From: Pseudomonas fortuita | Lineage (GTDB): Bacteria > Pseudomonadota > Gammaproteobacteria > Pseudomonadales > Pseudomonadaceae | Length of the DNA: 64,000 nt | Assembly: GCF_026898135.2 (NCBI RefSeq) | Contig: NZ_CP114035.2 | Location: forward strand, 1,529,501-1,593,500 | Direction: 5' to 3' | Part shown: positions 9,563 to 19,440 of the stretch, one piece after another | How the letters are laid out: the number at the start of each line of letters is the position of its first letter | How positions within the stretch are numbered: the stretch's first letter is position 1 | The notes under the pieces: model-generated | What the model saw: the letters and a program-made list of their open reading frames with translations, nothing else | Database searches by the model: none | What the model was told of the DNA's origin: nothing | Program-made: the position numbers and the translations under genes

Positions 9563-11326
9563 TCACATCACCGGCTGCCGCCCCGTCCGGGCGGACCATA
9601 GCTGGCGGTTTGCGTTGGCGGTATTGATGATCTGCAGTTGATGAAACGAACGGGTGCTGGCGTACAGCGCCATGAAGTGGGACAGCACGTTGCCGAACAG
9701 CTGCATCTCGCCCTCGCACTCGAAGCCTGCAGGGTCGATGTGCAGGGTGGTGCGCATGCCGCGCACGGGCACGCCTTTGATCAGCCAGTCATAGGGCTCG
9801 CTGCTCACCTGCTTGATTGCGTTCAGCCGCTGTGTGGTCCTGCGCGCTTGTTGCAAGTCGTGGACACCGACGAAGTCGTAAACGCGCAGCACCGAGGCCA
9901 GGGCGGCAGGGGAAGACAGCGAAAGGTTGTTCAGGGCCAGGTTGGAGATCAGCGCCCAATGGCGGTCACCGTGGCCACCGCTCTGCAGGATGGGTGGGTA
10001 GCTGCGGGTGGGCCGGGTCAGGTTTCGGTAGGTGACGAACGAGGGCGTGTCCTGGGTCGTCATATCGACATCGCCCACGTTCAACTGTTGTGCCAAGGCG
10101 CCGTTACTGCAGGTCAGGTCGATGTTCAGGACCTCTTGCTGCCCTTGATAGGGCGCAAGGTTGTGCTGCACCAGGCTTAGCCGGTGCTGAACTTTGTCGT
10201 TGATCGGCTCGTGCTCGATATTCAGTTTGTAAAAGCGCGAGGGTGTCTGCTCGGCCAGCGGGAAGCCGCGGTCCAGCGTTTCGAATGGCTTGAAATCCTG
10301 TACATGATCCTTGGATCTCTGGTGCTGGCTGCTGACGCGATCGATGCTGAAGATCTCATCCTCTGCGCGGCCCCGCCGACCTGGGCGCACGGTTTCGCCG
10401 ATTGTCTGCTCAGTCAAATGAATGGGTTCGGCCGAGCGGGTGAACAGGTTGATGGCAGGGGCGCAGTTGAGCAGGATTGTCGTGGAGTCGATCTGGATAT
10501 CCGCTGGCAGGGGGGCGTTGAAACGGAATTCCAGCTGGATGTGCTCAGCCGTTTCATCGGGCCAATAGCGCTCCAGCCCATCAATGCGGAACCCGTGAAA
10601 CCGCTCGGGGAAGCAGAAGAACTCCTGCAGGATACGGTAGCCGTCCAGGTGCTCTCCAGGGCTGGGTAGCAACGCTTCATCTACCTCGAATCCAATGAAC
10701 CGTACCGAGGCCGGCAGCGCGAAGCGGTGCTGGCCAACGTGCAGATAGAGCGTGTCCAGGTGCAGCGACAGCCATTGATAGAGGGTCAGTGCATTGTGGC
10801 TGCCGCCCGCCAAATGAAAGCATAAGTGATCGCAGTTCATGCGCCGCAGTGGCTGCTCGGACAATGCCCCCAGGTCGATGCGAACCACGGGCGCTTCGGC
10901 GCTGGGTTGCGTGGTGATCTTGCGGATCTCCAGCGGCGCGATGGCGAGATCTGTGCAGGTGCGAAATTCGCAGCTCACGTCGTCAACGGGGCGCGAGAAC
11001 ACGGGAGTGCCCTTGCGCAGTATCTGGGTTTCGCTGAGCGCGTGATCGACAGGTTTGAACTGCATCAGTGTTGCGCTCGGGAGGGGGCGCAGGAAGTTGG
11101 GGTAGAGCAGCTGCAGGAGCGGGTGGGTAAGCTCGGGCAGGTGGTCTTCAATCTTCATCGACAGTCGGGCGGTCAGGAAGGCAAAGCTTTCCATCAGGCG
11201 TTCGGCGTCCGGGTCTGAGGCCGTTCGACCAAGGACGCGCGCCAGGCGCGGATCGTCCTCAACCAGATCGTCGCCTAGCGTTTGGAGGTGTTGCTTTTCC
11301 TGTGCGAACCAGTCTTTGAACTTCAT
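9563..11326 (-). CDS. tssF: T6SS baseplate protein TssF
   Basis: This is a 587-residue wedge component of the T6SS baseplate. The N-terminus has the family opening MKFKDWFAQEKQHLQTLGDD and the DPxxERLMESFAFLTARL...HPLLQLLYPNFLRPLPS block that typifies TssF (VasA/ImpG). Length agrees with the family (about 590). In T6SS, TssF assembles with TssG and TssK, both encoded in the other minus-strand operon of this window. The start at 11326 faces tssM, leaving a 287-nt divergent control region. Confidence 0.93.
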   Translation of the reverse strand: MKFKDWFAQEKQHLQTLGDDLVEDDPRLARVLGRTASDPDAERLMESFAFLTARLSMKIEDHLPELTHPLLQLLYPNFLRPLPSATLMQFKPVDHALSETQILRKGTPVFSRPVDDVSCEFRTCTDLAIAPLEIRKITTQPSAEAPVVRIDLGALSEQPLRRMNCDHLCFHLAGGSHNALTLYQWLSLHLDTLYLHVGQHRFALPASVRFIGFEVDEALLPSPGEHLDGYRILQEFFCFPERFHGFRIDGLERYWPDETAEHIQLEFRFNAPLPADIQIDSTTILLNCAPAINLFTRSAEPIHLTEQTIGETVRPGRRGRAEDEIFSIDRVSSQHQRSKDHVQDFKPFETLDRGFPLAEQTPSRFYKLNIEHEPINDKVQHRLSLVQHNLAPYQGQQEVLNIDLTCSNGALAQQLNVGDVDMTTQDTPSFVTYRNLTRPTRSYPPILQSGGHGDRHWALISNLALNNLSLSSPAALASVLRVYDFVGVHDLQQARRTTQRLNAIKQVSSEPYDWLIKGVPVRGMRTTLHIDPAGFECEGEMQLFGNVLSHFMALYASTRSFHQLQIINTANANRQLWSARTGRQPVM

Positions 11327-11390
11327 GTTTATTGTTCGCCTGCTCTAGCTGGCGCGATACGCGACCATAGATAAGTTGTTTAATTTTTGG

Positions 11391-11408
11391 TGTAGGAAAG
11401 TTCCTACG
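11391..11408. promoter_or_regulatory. Palindromic TGTAGGAA element between tssF and tssM
   Basis: TGTAGGAAAGTTCCTACG contains the perfect inverted repeat GTAGGAA-AG-TTCCTAC (11392-11407) in the 287-nt tssF/tssM divergent region. It has the TGTARG-N6-CYTAC geometry of GacA-type activating sites but not their exact sequence. It is the best copy of an element seen at three T6SS start regions. Confidence 0.45.
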
Positions 11409-11613
11409 AGTCTGCGATTTGATGTAATTCAGTTGGGGCTTCTATTATTTTTCTATGGTAGATGGGCGGGCTGCGTCTGCAAGGAAAGTGTTAAATAGTA
11501 TTTCTTGATTATTGTCGTTGAATAGTGTTTTGCAGTGCTGCTACTGTCTTTCGTGGCACGCACCGGGAGGGTGCTTCACATCATCGAATATGCAGTCGGT
11601 AAGGTTTGCCACT

Positions 11614-14600
11614 ATGAAAGTGAAACAGGACAACCTGCTGCGGGCTTTATCGCTGTTGCAGCGCCAGACAATGCCCGTAGTTGTCGTCGCCGTAGTGCTC
11701 GGTATTGCCGCCGGGATAGTTTGGCTATGGGGATGGGGGCCTGACTGGCGGTGGCGTGACCAGCAGCCTCTGGCTGATCTGCCCGTGCGCGTCGCGGCCA
11801 CGGTGATGCTCGCGGTGGTGCCGCTGCTGGCCTGGAGTGTGCTGGTATACCGGCGCAACCGCTCGATCTTGCTTGAGCAGCAACGCCAACAGCGCGAAGT
11901 GCAAGATCCCTGCCTGGTGTACGAGCAAGCCCAGCAGCGCTCGCTCGATAGCAGCCTGGCTCGCTTGCTCGACAACCAGCGCGGGAGTCGGCAACGTTAC
12001 GAGGTGCCGTGGTACCTCATTCTTGGTGAGGAGAATGCAGGTAAGTCGAGCTTCGTCAGCCGTTCAGATCAACGCTTTGCACTGACCCGCACCGAGCGCG
12101 GTGCAAGCCAACGCGTCAGCATCGACCCCGACTTGGCGTTCGGCATCGACTGGTGGATTGGTGATGACGCGGTGCTGATCGACCCGCCGGGCGAGTTCAT
12201 CAGCCAGCCGGAACGACCGATGCCGGTTGCCGAGCCCTCAAGGTCGGCGCCAGTCAGTGATGCTAGCAGTGAAGCCGAGACCACAGAGGGTGCTCAAGAA
12301 CCAGCAGCAAGGGCCGAACCTACCGAGCCTGTTGGCTTGCCCGCCGGCATTGAGCGACGATTATGGCGACACATGATCGGCTGGCTTGCGCAAAATCGTA
12401 GTCGGCGACCACTTAATGGCGTGGTCCTGCTGGTGGATATGGTCAAGCTGTTCGGGCAATCAGCCAAACAGCGACGTGACCTGGCATTCGTATTGCGGGC
12501 TCGGCTGACGGAACTGGGCGGTGAGTTGGGGACACGCTTGCCGCTGTACGTGGTGATGAGCAAATTCGACTTGCTGGAGGGCTTCGAAGAACTGTTCGCC
12601 AAGCTGTCGGCTCGTGACCGGGAACAGGTGCAAGGCTTCACGTTCACCCTGGAATCGGTGAATGACTTCGATGCCTGGCTGGAAGAGCTGGCTGCAGCCT
12701 ACCTGAGCTATATCGAGCGCCTGGGCAGCCAGCTGATGAGCGCCACGGCCAACGTGCCTCATATTTCACGCAAGAACACCTACTCGCTGCTCAAAGAGCT
12801 GAGCGGTGCGCAGAGGATGTTGCTGAGTTTTCTAGGCGATGTACTGGGCAGCGATCGCTACTCCACCCCAGCCTTGGTGCGTGGCCTGTATTTTTCTTCG
12901 GTCTACCAGCGCGGGGAGGTACGCAACCTGCTCGCAGATGCATCTGCCCGCGCTTTTGCCTTTACCCCTCCTGCGCTATCGACCAAACCGCAGGGCACTT
13001 CGGTGGTGTACTTCGCGCAGCAGCTGTTGCAGCGCGTGGTGTACCCCGAGGCCGGGTTGGCCGGTGATAACCAGAAAGTCGCCCAGCATAAGGCGCGGCT
13101 GTTGAAAGGCGGAGCGGTGGCGGCTGGCGTCTGTGGGTTGGTCATGGTCAGTGGTTGGCTGTACTTCTACAGCGTCAATCGCGACAAGGCGCAGCACGTG
13201 CTGGAGAAAAGCCACGCATTCACCAACACCAGCACAGACGCCAAGGGCGATTCGACAGGCCGCAGCCTGTTGCTGCCGCTGAATGAAATTCGCGATGCAG
13301 TCAGCCTCTATGGCGACTATCGCTCAGGCTGGACCGTGTTCACGGACATGGGGTTGTACCAGGGCAAAGCCATCGGCCCGCAGGTGGATCAGGCTTACCT
13401 GAACGCCTTGGCCCGGCGCTTTCTGCCAGCGATTGCGGGTGGGCTGGCCGCGACCATCAAACAGGCCGCCCCCGGTAGCGACGCGCAACTGTCGGCTTTG
13501 CGCATTTACCGCATGATCGAGGAGCGCAGCAATCGACGACCCGAGTTGGTCGAGCAGTGGATGGCCCGTGAATGGCAGAGAGCCTACCCGGGGCAAGGCC
13601 AGCTGCAGGCCGCGTTGATGCGTCACCTGACGTACGCGCTGACCTACGCCGATGTCGAGCTGCCCGACTATCGGCAGGTCGTCGCCGATGCGCAGCAGCA
13701 GTTGCGCAAGTTGCCGCTGGCCCAGCGTGTCTACATCAGCCTGAGGCAGCAGGCTCAGGAACAACTGCATGGCGAACTGGACTTGCGTAACGAGATTGGC
13801 CCGGCTTTTGATATTGTCTATGTGCCGCTGGCCGAGCGCGATCACCAGGCGGCGGTCGATGCCAACCTGGCCTTGGCTCCGTTGTTGACCGCGAGCGGCT
13901 TCCGCGACTACTTTGACCAGCACAGCCAGAACGTGGCCGACCTGGCCCTGATCGATCAATGGGTACTGGGGGAGCGTCGCAGCCTTGACTACTCCGACGT
14001 GGATCGCCAGGCCCTGACCGAGCGCCTGCGTGCTTTGTACAGTGCTGACTACATTGACAGCTGGCGGCGGGTACTGAACCAGTTCTCGGTCAGCGAGTTT
14101 ACCGACCTTACCCATGCGTTGAGTGTGCTGGAGCAGGTCACAGGCCCTGCTGCCCCGATGCGCCGATTGCTGGAAACCGTGCGCAACAACACCCTGATCT
14201 ATCCGCAGGTTGCGGATAGCGAGAAACAGTCAGCGGCCGACCAGCAAGGTCGCGTCCAGGCCATGGGCATCTACCGGTCTTTCGCTGGCCTGTCCGGGAT
14301 GCTCGATGTGCAGGGTGACAAGCCGTCGTTCTATGACGAGACATTGCAAGCTATTAGTGCTGTCTATGACTACGCGAAGGCGGTGCAGGACAATCCAAAT
14401 CGCGGCAAGGCGGCGTTGGCGGTGGCCTTGAGTCGTTTCTCGGAAAAGGAGCCTGACCCCATCCGTAACCTGCAGCGCATTTCCACCGGGTTGCCCGAGC
14501 CTTTAAACCGGCATGTTCGCCAACTGGCGGAGCAGACCTCCCAGGTGTTGATGGTCATGGCGTTGCGGGAGCTGGAACAGCGCTGGGACGCAGAGGTGTA

Positions 14601-15291
14601 CAGCGTCTACCAGGAGCGTCTGGCATCACGCTATCCCATCGAGCCGGCCGGGCCGGATGTCTCGCTCAAGGACTTCGAAGCCTTCTTCGGCCCGCAAGGG
14701 CAGCTCAAGCGCTTCCAGGATCAGTACCTCACGGTGTTCCTGAAGGACAACCTCGATGCACTGTACTCCAGTGCCGACGATGGGTATCTGGTTCGTCCGC
14801 AGGTCATGAGCCAGCTCAAACAGGCAGAAGCCATCCGTAACGCGTTCTTCGACAACCGCGGCGAGTTGAATGTGAGTTTCGGGCTGGAGCCGGTGGCCAT
14901 CAGCAACGGGCTGCGCGGCAGCGTCTTTGGCCTGGATGGTCAGCTGCATGCGTTCGCAGATCGGGGCAAGGAGCCAATCGGCATGACGTGGCCAGGCCCT
15001 GCTGGGGAGAGCGGGCATAGCCGTGTCACCTTGGTCCAGGCAGCGGGCACGACTGTCAGCCAGGGCTATCACGGTCCCTGGTCGTTCTACCGCTTGCTCA
15101 GCCAGGGTGGCTTGAACGCCCGAACACCCACCAGCGTGGACCTGAGCTTCAGAATCGCCGGCGATACAGCGCGCTATAAGTTTCATGCCACGGGCACGAA
15201 CAATCCCTTCACGCGGCCGCTTTTCTCAGGCTTCGCCCTGCCGCAAAAGCTACTGCGGGAAGACGCTGCCAGTGAAGTGGCTGAGCGGTAG
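11614..15291 (+). CDS. tssM: T6SS inner-membrane channel protein TssM (IcmF/VasK family)
   Basis: This is a 1,225-residue core of the T6SS membrane complex. Two N-terminal membrane segments (VVVVAVVLGIAAGIVWLWG; VAATVMLAVVPLLAWSVLVY) precede a cytoplasmic NTPase-like domain. That domain has a Walker A (GEENAGKSS, about residue 138) and the GVVLLVDMVKLF stretch. A third membrane segment (AAGVCGLVMVSGWLYFYSV, about residue 510) leads to the large periplasmic part that contacts TssJ. The ATG at 11614 has AAGG 9 nt upstream; an upstream in-frame ATG at 11512 would add a Cys-rich stretch unlike the family. A Glu/Pro/Ala-rich insert at about 205-235 is a local peculiarity. Confidence 0.93.
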   Translation: MKVKQDNLLRALSLLQRQTMPVVVVAVVLGIAAGIVWLWGWGPDWRWRDQQPLADLPVRVAATVMLAVVPLLAWSVLVYRRNRSILLEQQRQQREVQDPCLVYEQAQQRSLDSSLARLLDNQRGSRQRYEVPWYLILGEENAGKSSFVSRSDQRFALTRTERGASQRVSIDPDLAFGIDWWIGDDAVLIDPPGEFISQPERPMPVAEPSRSAPVSDASSEAETTEGAQEPAARAEPTEPVGLPAGIERRLWRHMIGWLAQNRSRRPLNGVVLLVDMVKLFGQSAKQRRDLAFVLRARLTELGGELGTRLPLYVVMSKFDLLEGFEELFAKLSARDREQVQGFTFTLESVNDFDAWLEELAAAYLSYIERLGSQLMSATANVPHISRKNTYSLLKELSGAQRMLLSFLGDVLGSDRYSTPALVRGLYFSSVYQRGEVRNLLADASARAFAFTPPALSTKPQGTSVVYFAQQLLQRVVYPEAGLAGDNQKVAQHKARLLKGGAVAAGVCGLVMVSGWLYFYSVNRDKAQHVLEKSHAFTNTSTDAKGDSTGRSLLLPLNEIRDAVSLYGDYRSGWTVFTDMGLYQGKAIGPQVDQAYLNALARRFLPAIAGGLAATIKQAAPGSDAQLSALRIYRMIEERSNRRPELVEQWMAREWQRAYPGQGQLQAALMRHLTYALTYADVELPDYRQVVADAQQQLRKLPLAQRVYISLRQQAQEQLHGELDLRNEIGPAFDIVYVPLAERDHQAAVDANLALAPLLTASGFRDYFDQHSQNVADLALIDQWVLGERRSLDYSDVDRQALTERLRALYSADYIDSWRRVLNQFSVSEFTDLTHALSVLEQVTGPAAPMRRLLETVRNNTLIYPQVADSEKQSAADQQGRVQAMGIYRSFAGLSGMLDVQGDKPSFYDETLQAISAVYDYAKAVQDNPNRGKAALAVALSRFSEKEPDPIRNLQRISTGLPEPLNRHVRQLAEQTSQVLMVMALRELEQRWDAEVYSVYQERLASRYPIEPAGPDVSLKDFEAFFGPQGQLKRFQDQYLTVFLKDNLDALYSSADDGYLVRPQVMSQLKQAEAIRNAFFDNRGELNVSFGLEPVAISNGLRGSVFGLDGQLHAFADRGKEPIGMTWPGPAGESGHSRVTLVQAAGTTVSQGYHGPWSFYRLLSQGGLNARTPTSVDLSFRIAGDTARYKFHATGTNNPFTRPLFSGFALPQKLLREDAASEVAER

Positions 15292-15307
15292 GTGGTCGGC
15301 AGGACAA

Positions 15308-15344
15308 AGAAATCCCAATGCCAGTGATCTGGATCGGGATTTCT
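15308..15344. terminator. Bidirectional hairpin between convergent tssM and tssK
   Basis: AGAAATCCC (15308-15316) and GGGATTTCT (15336-15344) form a 9-bp perfect stem with a 19-nt loop, in the 72-nt gap between the two stops. Position suggests a shared terminator; the U-tracts are weak. Confidence 0.55.
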
Positions 15345-15363
15345 ACTGGGCTATGACAAAATT

Positions 15364-16698
15364 TCAGTCCGGCCTGATCGCCCAGAACTGCATTTCCAGG
15401 CTCGGGAATTGCCCGGCAATATGAAAACCGAAGCCGCTGGCGTTCTTGAACTGCTGCCAGCTTTCATGCTGCCGGTCGAGCTCGAAGTAGACGAAGCCGG
15501 AGTGATGGGGCAGGTAGCGGGGTGTGACCAGTTGCGGGATAAGCGGTACGCCGGGCATCTGTAGTTGGATGAACTGTGGTAGTTGCTCGATGGACGTGAC
15601 CTTGCCTTGCTGCTGGAACTTCTTGCGCAGTTCCTCGACCGGCAGTTCGGCCCGCACCGCCAGGATGAAGGTCGCAGCCTCCAGCAGTTTGCGCTCGTGC
15701 AGGGTTGCGGTCAGGACGCCGTACTGTTGCTCCTGAATCGGCAGCGACACGGCACGTGGTTGCAGGATGGTGCTCAGCGATCGGCGCAGGGTTTGCTCCA
15801 GCATATGGAATGAGCCAGCCAGGTCATCGTGTTGGTAGGCAGGGTATTCCAGCGGCAGCCTGCCATCGTCGGTGAAGGTCGCCAGCTCACCACAGGCTTG
15901 CTCCAGGGCAATGTGTAATTGCTCGGGGTGCACGTTGCGGCGGCGTGCCAGGTGATGGAAATACGGATGCAGCCGATTCAGCGCCTGCAACAACGCGAAG
16001 TCAGTGACATCTGCAATACCGGACTGCCCCGGTGAACAAATCCGCTCTGCGAGGTTGCGCGCACGTTCACGCATCAGCTGTGACGCTTCTTCCAGGAAAC
16101 CCAACAGAGCGGGCGCGGCCTTGAGTGAGAGGCTGGTGGGGTAGCAGCGCTGATCGAGTAGCACGCTGCCGTCGGGGCGTTTGTCCAGCACCTTGGTCAT
16201 GGCCAGGCAGCTGTAGGCGCTGTTGTCATCGTCCTGAAGCTTGATCTGCAGGTTCGGAACGGCGACATCGAGTATCGTCGAGTCGCCACTGCCACCGTGG
16301 TTATCCATGACTGGCACACCCTTGGCAATGAACCGGCCGTCCACGTCATTGTCGGGCCAGCGTACCTGCGCTGCCCCGGTTGCATGCAAGGGCAGGGCAA
16401 GGAACACGACCTTGTTCGCCACTCCAGGCGGGATCTCCAGCGGTGCAGGCGCAGGCATGTCACCAGGAATGTCGAAGACCGTCCCATCGGGCATAACGCC
16501 ACGGGCACGGGTGATCGCAATCTTTCCAAAGCTCAGGTATTCGGCGTTCAGTTCCAGCTCGCTGAACCCATAGAACGCATCGTTCAAACTGGAGACACGC
16601 TGTTGCAGTGCCGATTCGGCGGCGTAGGCCATTTGTTGAAAATGTTGGGGTTTGACGAACAGGCCTTCCTTCCACAGGACGGCGTTGCGGGAGCTCAT
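15364..16698 (-). CDS. tssK: T6SS baseplate protein TssK
   Basis: This is a 444-residue connector of the baseplate wedge (TssF/TssG) to the TssL/TssM membrane complex. The opening SSRNAVLWKEGLFVKPQHFQ is diagnostic for TssK (ImpJ/VasE), and length matches (about 445). The ATG at 16698 has AAAGG 9 nt upstream; the further TTG at 16707 sits too close to that Shine-Dalgarno. It is the last gene of the tssG-FHA-tssJ-tssK operon, with a 25-nt gap after tssJ. Confidence 0.93.
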   Translation of the reverse strand: MSSRNAVLWKEGLFVKPQHFQQMAYAAESALQQRVSSLNDAFYGFSELELNAEYLSFGKIAITRARGVMPDGTVFDIPGDMPAPAPLEIPPGVANKVVFLALPLHATGAAQVRWPDNDVDGRFIAKGVPVMDNHGGSGDSTILDVAVPNLQIKLQDDDNSAYSCLAMTKVLDKRPDGSVLLDQRCYPTSLSLKAAPALLGFLEEASQLMRERARNLAERICSPGQSGIADVTDFALLQALNRLHPYFHHLARRRNVHPEQLHIALEQACGELATFTDDGRLPLEYPAYQHDDLAGSFHMLEQTLRRSLSTILQPRAVSLPIQEQQYGVLTATLHERKLLEAATFILAVRAELPVEELRKKFQQQGKVTSIEQLPQFIQLQMPGVPLIPQLVTPRYLPHHSGFVYFELDRQHESWQQFKNASGFGFHIAGQFPSLEMQFWAIRPD

Positions 16699-16723
16699 AA
16701 GTTTCAACCTTTAATGGATGGCG

Positions 16724-17506
16724 TTATGGGGCACGGCGTAATTCGCTGTCGTGCCGAAGCTCAACGCCGTTGTTTTCGAAGTGAACATGTACCGTATGGT
16801 TGTAACCGCGCGGCTGGATGCGAATGGTGTCTTTCCAGTTTCCTTGGGGACCATCGGCCAATCGAGCGATGACCGCGATGTAGCGAGTGCGTTCGTTGAG
16901 CGCTTCATGTTCGATGAACTTGAAATGGCCTGGCATCAAGCGGTAGTCGTCGACGCTGATCAACGTGGTACCCAGGGCTTTTTCCAGATCTTCATCAACT
17001 TGGTCATAAGTGGCATCCAGCAACAGCGAGTCATCCCTGAGTTGCAGGACTTTGAAGGCGATGGAGGATGGGGGTTGCCGCTGTGGCCGTTGGCTAGTCT
17101 CCAAGGGCAGGCCGGGCGCAGTTGCCGTGTAGCCACCCAGGGGTGTAGGCGCCGTCGCCTCGTTGATGGCCCGCTCACCCTCGACGGACGCGGGGTAGTT
17201 CTGCTGCAACTGTTCGGCCAGTGAACCCAGCTTCTCAGTCAGTCCTTGTGCATCTGTGGCATCCAAGCTTGCCGAGAGCTGCCCTGAAGGGGCTGGCGAT
17301 GCAGTTTGGGCTTTTGCGACAACCTGTGTTGCCGGCAAGGGCGCTGGCAGGTCTACGGCATATAGGCTCAGGCCCAGATGGCTGATGTCCTGATTGGGGC
17401 CGCCGATAGGTAGCGTCGGGTCCGCCAGTACTTGGTAAATCTTGCTGATCGATGTGCATCCACTGAATGCCAGGCAGACGAGCAGCCAACCGATGAACCT
17501 GTTCAT
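16724..17506 (-). CDS. tssJ: T6SS outer-membrane lipoprotein TssJ with a long linker
   Basis: This is a 260-residue lipoprotein. A signal peptide (MNRFIGWLLVCLAFSGC) puts the lipidated Cys at residue 17. The mature protein begins TSISKIYQVLADPTLPIGG and ends in the TssJ beta-sandwich (IAFKVLQLRDDSLLLDATYD... RTRYIAVIARL). TssJ normally is about 150-180 residues. Here roughly 80 residues of Ala/Pro/Gln-rich sequence (about 55-145) are inserted between the first strand and the rest. It overlaps the FHA gene by 4 nt (ATGA) and is translationally coupled. It should cap the periplasmic end of TssM. Confidence 0.85.
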   Translation of the reverse strand: MNRFIGWLLVCLAFSGCTSISKIYQVLADPTLPIGGPNQDISHLGLSLYAVDLPAPLPATQVVAKAQTASPAPSGQLSASLDATDAQGLTEKLGSLAEQLQQNYPASVEGERAINEATAPTPLGGYTATAPGLPLETSQRPQRQPPSSIAFKVLQLRDDSLLLDATYDQVDEDLEKALGTTLISVDDYRLMPGHFKFIEHEALNERTRYIAVIARLADGPQGNWKDTIRIQPRGYNHTVHVHFENNGVELRHDSELRRAP

Positions 17507-18075
17507 CGCACCTCCTCGCCGAAGATTTCAGCGATCGCCGGGTCAATCCGGGCGTGTGCGGCCTTGTCGAGATAGGCCAGCGGATCGCGCTCATCTTCTG
17601 CCTCAGGCGCCGAGGCGTGATGAACGCTCGCTGTTTGGGTAACCAGAGCGCCGAGAGCCTGAAGTGGGCACATCGCTGGCGGGCTTTCGAATGGCGAAAG
17701 CGGGTTATGTGCGCCTGACTGCCCTGGCGCCTGCTCGTCCACGCTGAGCAGGCGTATGGCAATGTAGTAGTCACCGATCTGCAGCCTGTCATTGTGCCTG
17801 AGGCGAATGCGCGTGCCTGGTAGCAGCACGGTGTCACTGCCATTCATGAAGCTGTTGCCGCTGTGGTCGATGAGGCAGAAGTGCCCTTCATGCCAAATGA
17901 TCTCGCAGTGCACTGGCAGGATACGCGCCTCGCGATCATGCAGTTGCCAAGTGCCTTGACTGCCGATGGTGCCGCCAGCACGATCAAACCGATGCAACGG
18001 CTCGCTGCCATGTAACAACCTTTGCGGATTGAGGACGGTGAGGGTGATGCTGGGTAACAAAACCTGTGTACTCAT
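17503..18075 (-). CDS. T6SS-associated FHA-domain protein (TagH/Fha type)
   Basis: This is a 190-residue protein. An FHA fold occupies residues 1-110, with the GTIGSQGTWQLHD and HSGNSFMNG motifs corresponding to the phosphopeptide-binding loops. A variable linker and the acidic DERDPLAYLD region typical of TagH tails follow. FHA proteins act in post-translational control or assembly of some T6SSs, binding phospho-Thr when a PpkA kinase is present; no kinase gene is visible in this window. It lacks the long C-terminal domain of many TagH proteins. It overlaps tssG and tssJ by 4 nt each. Confidence 0.85.
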   Translation of the reverse strand: MSTQVLLPSITLTVLNPQRLLHGSEPLHRFDRAGGTIGSQGTWQLHDREARILPVHCEIIWHEGHFCLIDHSGNSFMNGSDTVLLPGTRIRLRHNDRLQIGDYYIAIRLLSVDEQAPGQSGAHNPLSPFESPPAMCPLQALGALVTQTASVHHASAPEAEDERDPLAYLDKAAHARIDPAIAEIFGEEVR

Positions 18076-19085
18076 GCACGTACCGTGATGCGAATAGGGG
18101 GAGGTGTGGGGTCTTTGCGGTCGGCAATGAAGCTGGTCCAGCCCAGGTGGGTGCCATGCTCGGCTCTGAGGCTGAAGGGCGGTGCTTCCTCGGCGCGCAT
18201 GCGCAATTCAAGATCGTATGCCCCGACATCGCGAAGCAGAAAATCCACCAGCCGGGCCAGGCGATGGTAGTTGTCGCCACTGGGGAGAAATGCGCGGAAC
18301 TGCTGCTGGTCCAGGCCCGCGATCACAATGGTGAATTTGCTGCTGCGTGACTCGGTGCTGCTGCCTACCAGGAAGTTGTCGTTGAGCGCGCAGTTGCGCA
18401 TGCCCAGGCCATTACGTTGAGACTGTGGAATCGACACGCTGCGTTTCTCGAACTCGCGGATGCTGACCTGCTGCAGGTCGAAACAGTGCGCGATCATCCC
18501 GGCCACCATGCTGGGTGAGCGGCTGCGGCTGGCGATCATGCCGACAAAGCTGAGCAACCGGCTCCAGGGCAGCGGGGTGGCGCCACGCAGCGCTGCATCC
18601 TCCAGGCCGATCATGGCGAAGATGTAACGGGAAAAACCGTCTGTCGCACCCGGCTGGAACCGCCGGTAGTAGCGGTACTTGCGCCAGCCCTGATGCAGCA
18701 GGGTATGCAGGCGATGGTTGAAGAAGTCGAGGAATGCTGGGCGCAGACCAATGCCCTGTGCGTGCTCGTAAGCAATATCGTCAAGGTAATAGCTAGGCAG
18801 GGGGGAATCGGTGCCATGCAGACCAAGGAACGTGGCCTGAATGCGGTAGCGGTCATCGGCTATGCGGTCCGCACGCAGCACATCGGCGACAGGGAACGCG
18901 AGACGTGGGGTTACGTTCAAGCGCAATCGCCGGCGCGTTTCACGAGAGGGCGGTCGCTGCTCAAGGTCATCGCCGTGCAGTTGATGCAGCAGTTCCAGCA
19001 GCTGGAAGTACGAGTATTGATAGGCCTCATTCAACACAATGTCCGCCGCACGACGAACGTGCTGTTTGTCTGATTCATCGTCCAT
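18072..19085 (-). CDS. tssG: T6SS baseplate protein TssG
   Basis: This is a 337-residue baseplate wedge protein (ImpH/VasB). The family features FLGLHGTDSPLPSYYLDDI and FLDFFNHRLHTLLHQGWRKY are present, and the C-terminal domain has LPSGDNYHRLARLVDFLLRD. It works with TssF and TssK. It is the first gene of its operon and overlaps the FHA gene by 4 nt. The 5' region holds a TGTAGGAA element 56 nt upstream. Confidence 0.93.
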   Translation of the reverse strand: MDDESDKQHVRRAADIVLNEAYQYSYFQLLELLHQLHGDDLEQRPPSRETRRRLRLNVTPRLAFPVADVLRADRIADDRYRIQATFLGLHGTDSPLPSYYLDDIAYEHAQGIGLRPAFLDFFNHRLHTLLHQGWRKYRYYRRFQPGATDGFSRYIFAMIGLEDAALRGATPLPWSRLLSFVGMIASRSRSPSMVAGMIAHCFDLQQVSIREFEKRSVSIPQSQRNGLGMRNCALNDNFLVGSSTESRSSKFTIVIAGLDQQQFRAFLPSGDNYHRLARLVDFLLRDVGAYDLELRMRAEEAPPFSLRAEHGTHLGWTSFIADRKDPTPPPIRITVRA

Positions 19086-19440
19086 GTGAAGTTCTCAAAT
19101 AATAAGGATTCAGAAGTTTTACCCCTTGCATGTTTATTTCTGTAGGAATAGTTACCGCGGTATGCTCACTCGTTAAACAAGATGCTGGGGCAATTATTCC
19201 TAACTAGAGAAAAACCATGCATTGAGAAAGTGCTCTCGGTCGAGCACTGAAATGTAAGAAGATGTTTGCTTATTGCCGGTTGGATCTCGATTGCGCGGAT
19301 GCGAGCGTTTCCCTGTGTCGGATGAGCTCAAACCGTGAGATGTTCAAAGAAGTCTCGAGATTATCCCTATTGCAGCTGAGTGCATGAGTTGCGCGATGAT
19401 CGGCAGAGGGAGATAGGAGATCACCCAGCGCTGGATTCTT
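19086..19440. other. Non-coding stretch upstream of tssG
   Basis: No gene is supported here. It contains TGTAGGAATAGTTACC (19141-19156), related to the palindrome in the tssF/tssM gap. TAGGAATA at 19143 and TATTCCTA at 19195 form a wide inverted repeat. A small hairpin (AGTGCTC at 19229, GAGCACT at 19242) also lies here. It probably holds the tssG promoter. Confidence 0.4.

Noticed and set aside
12460..12762. Small minus-strand frames inside tssM
   Set aside because: They are shadows of a gene with clear TssM domains; none has a start signal or family sequence.
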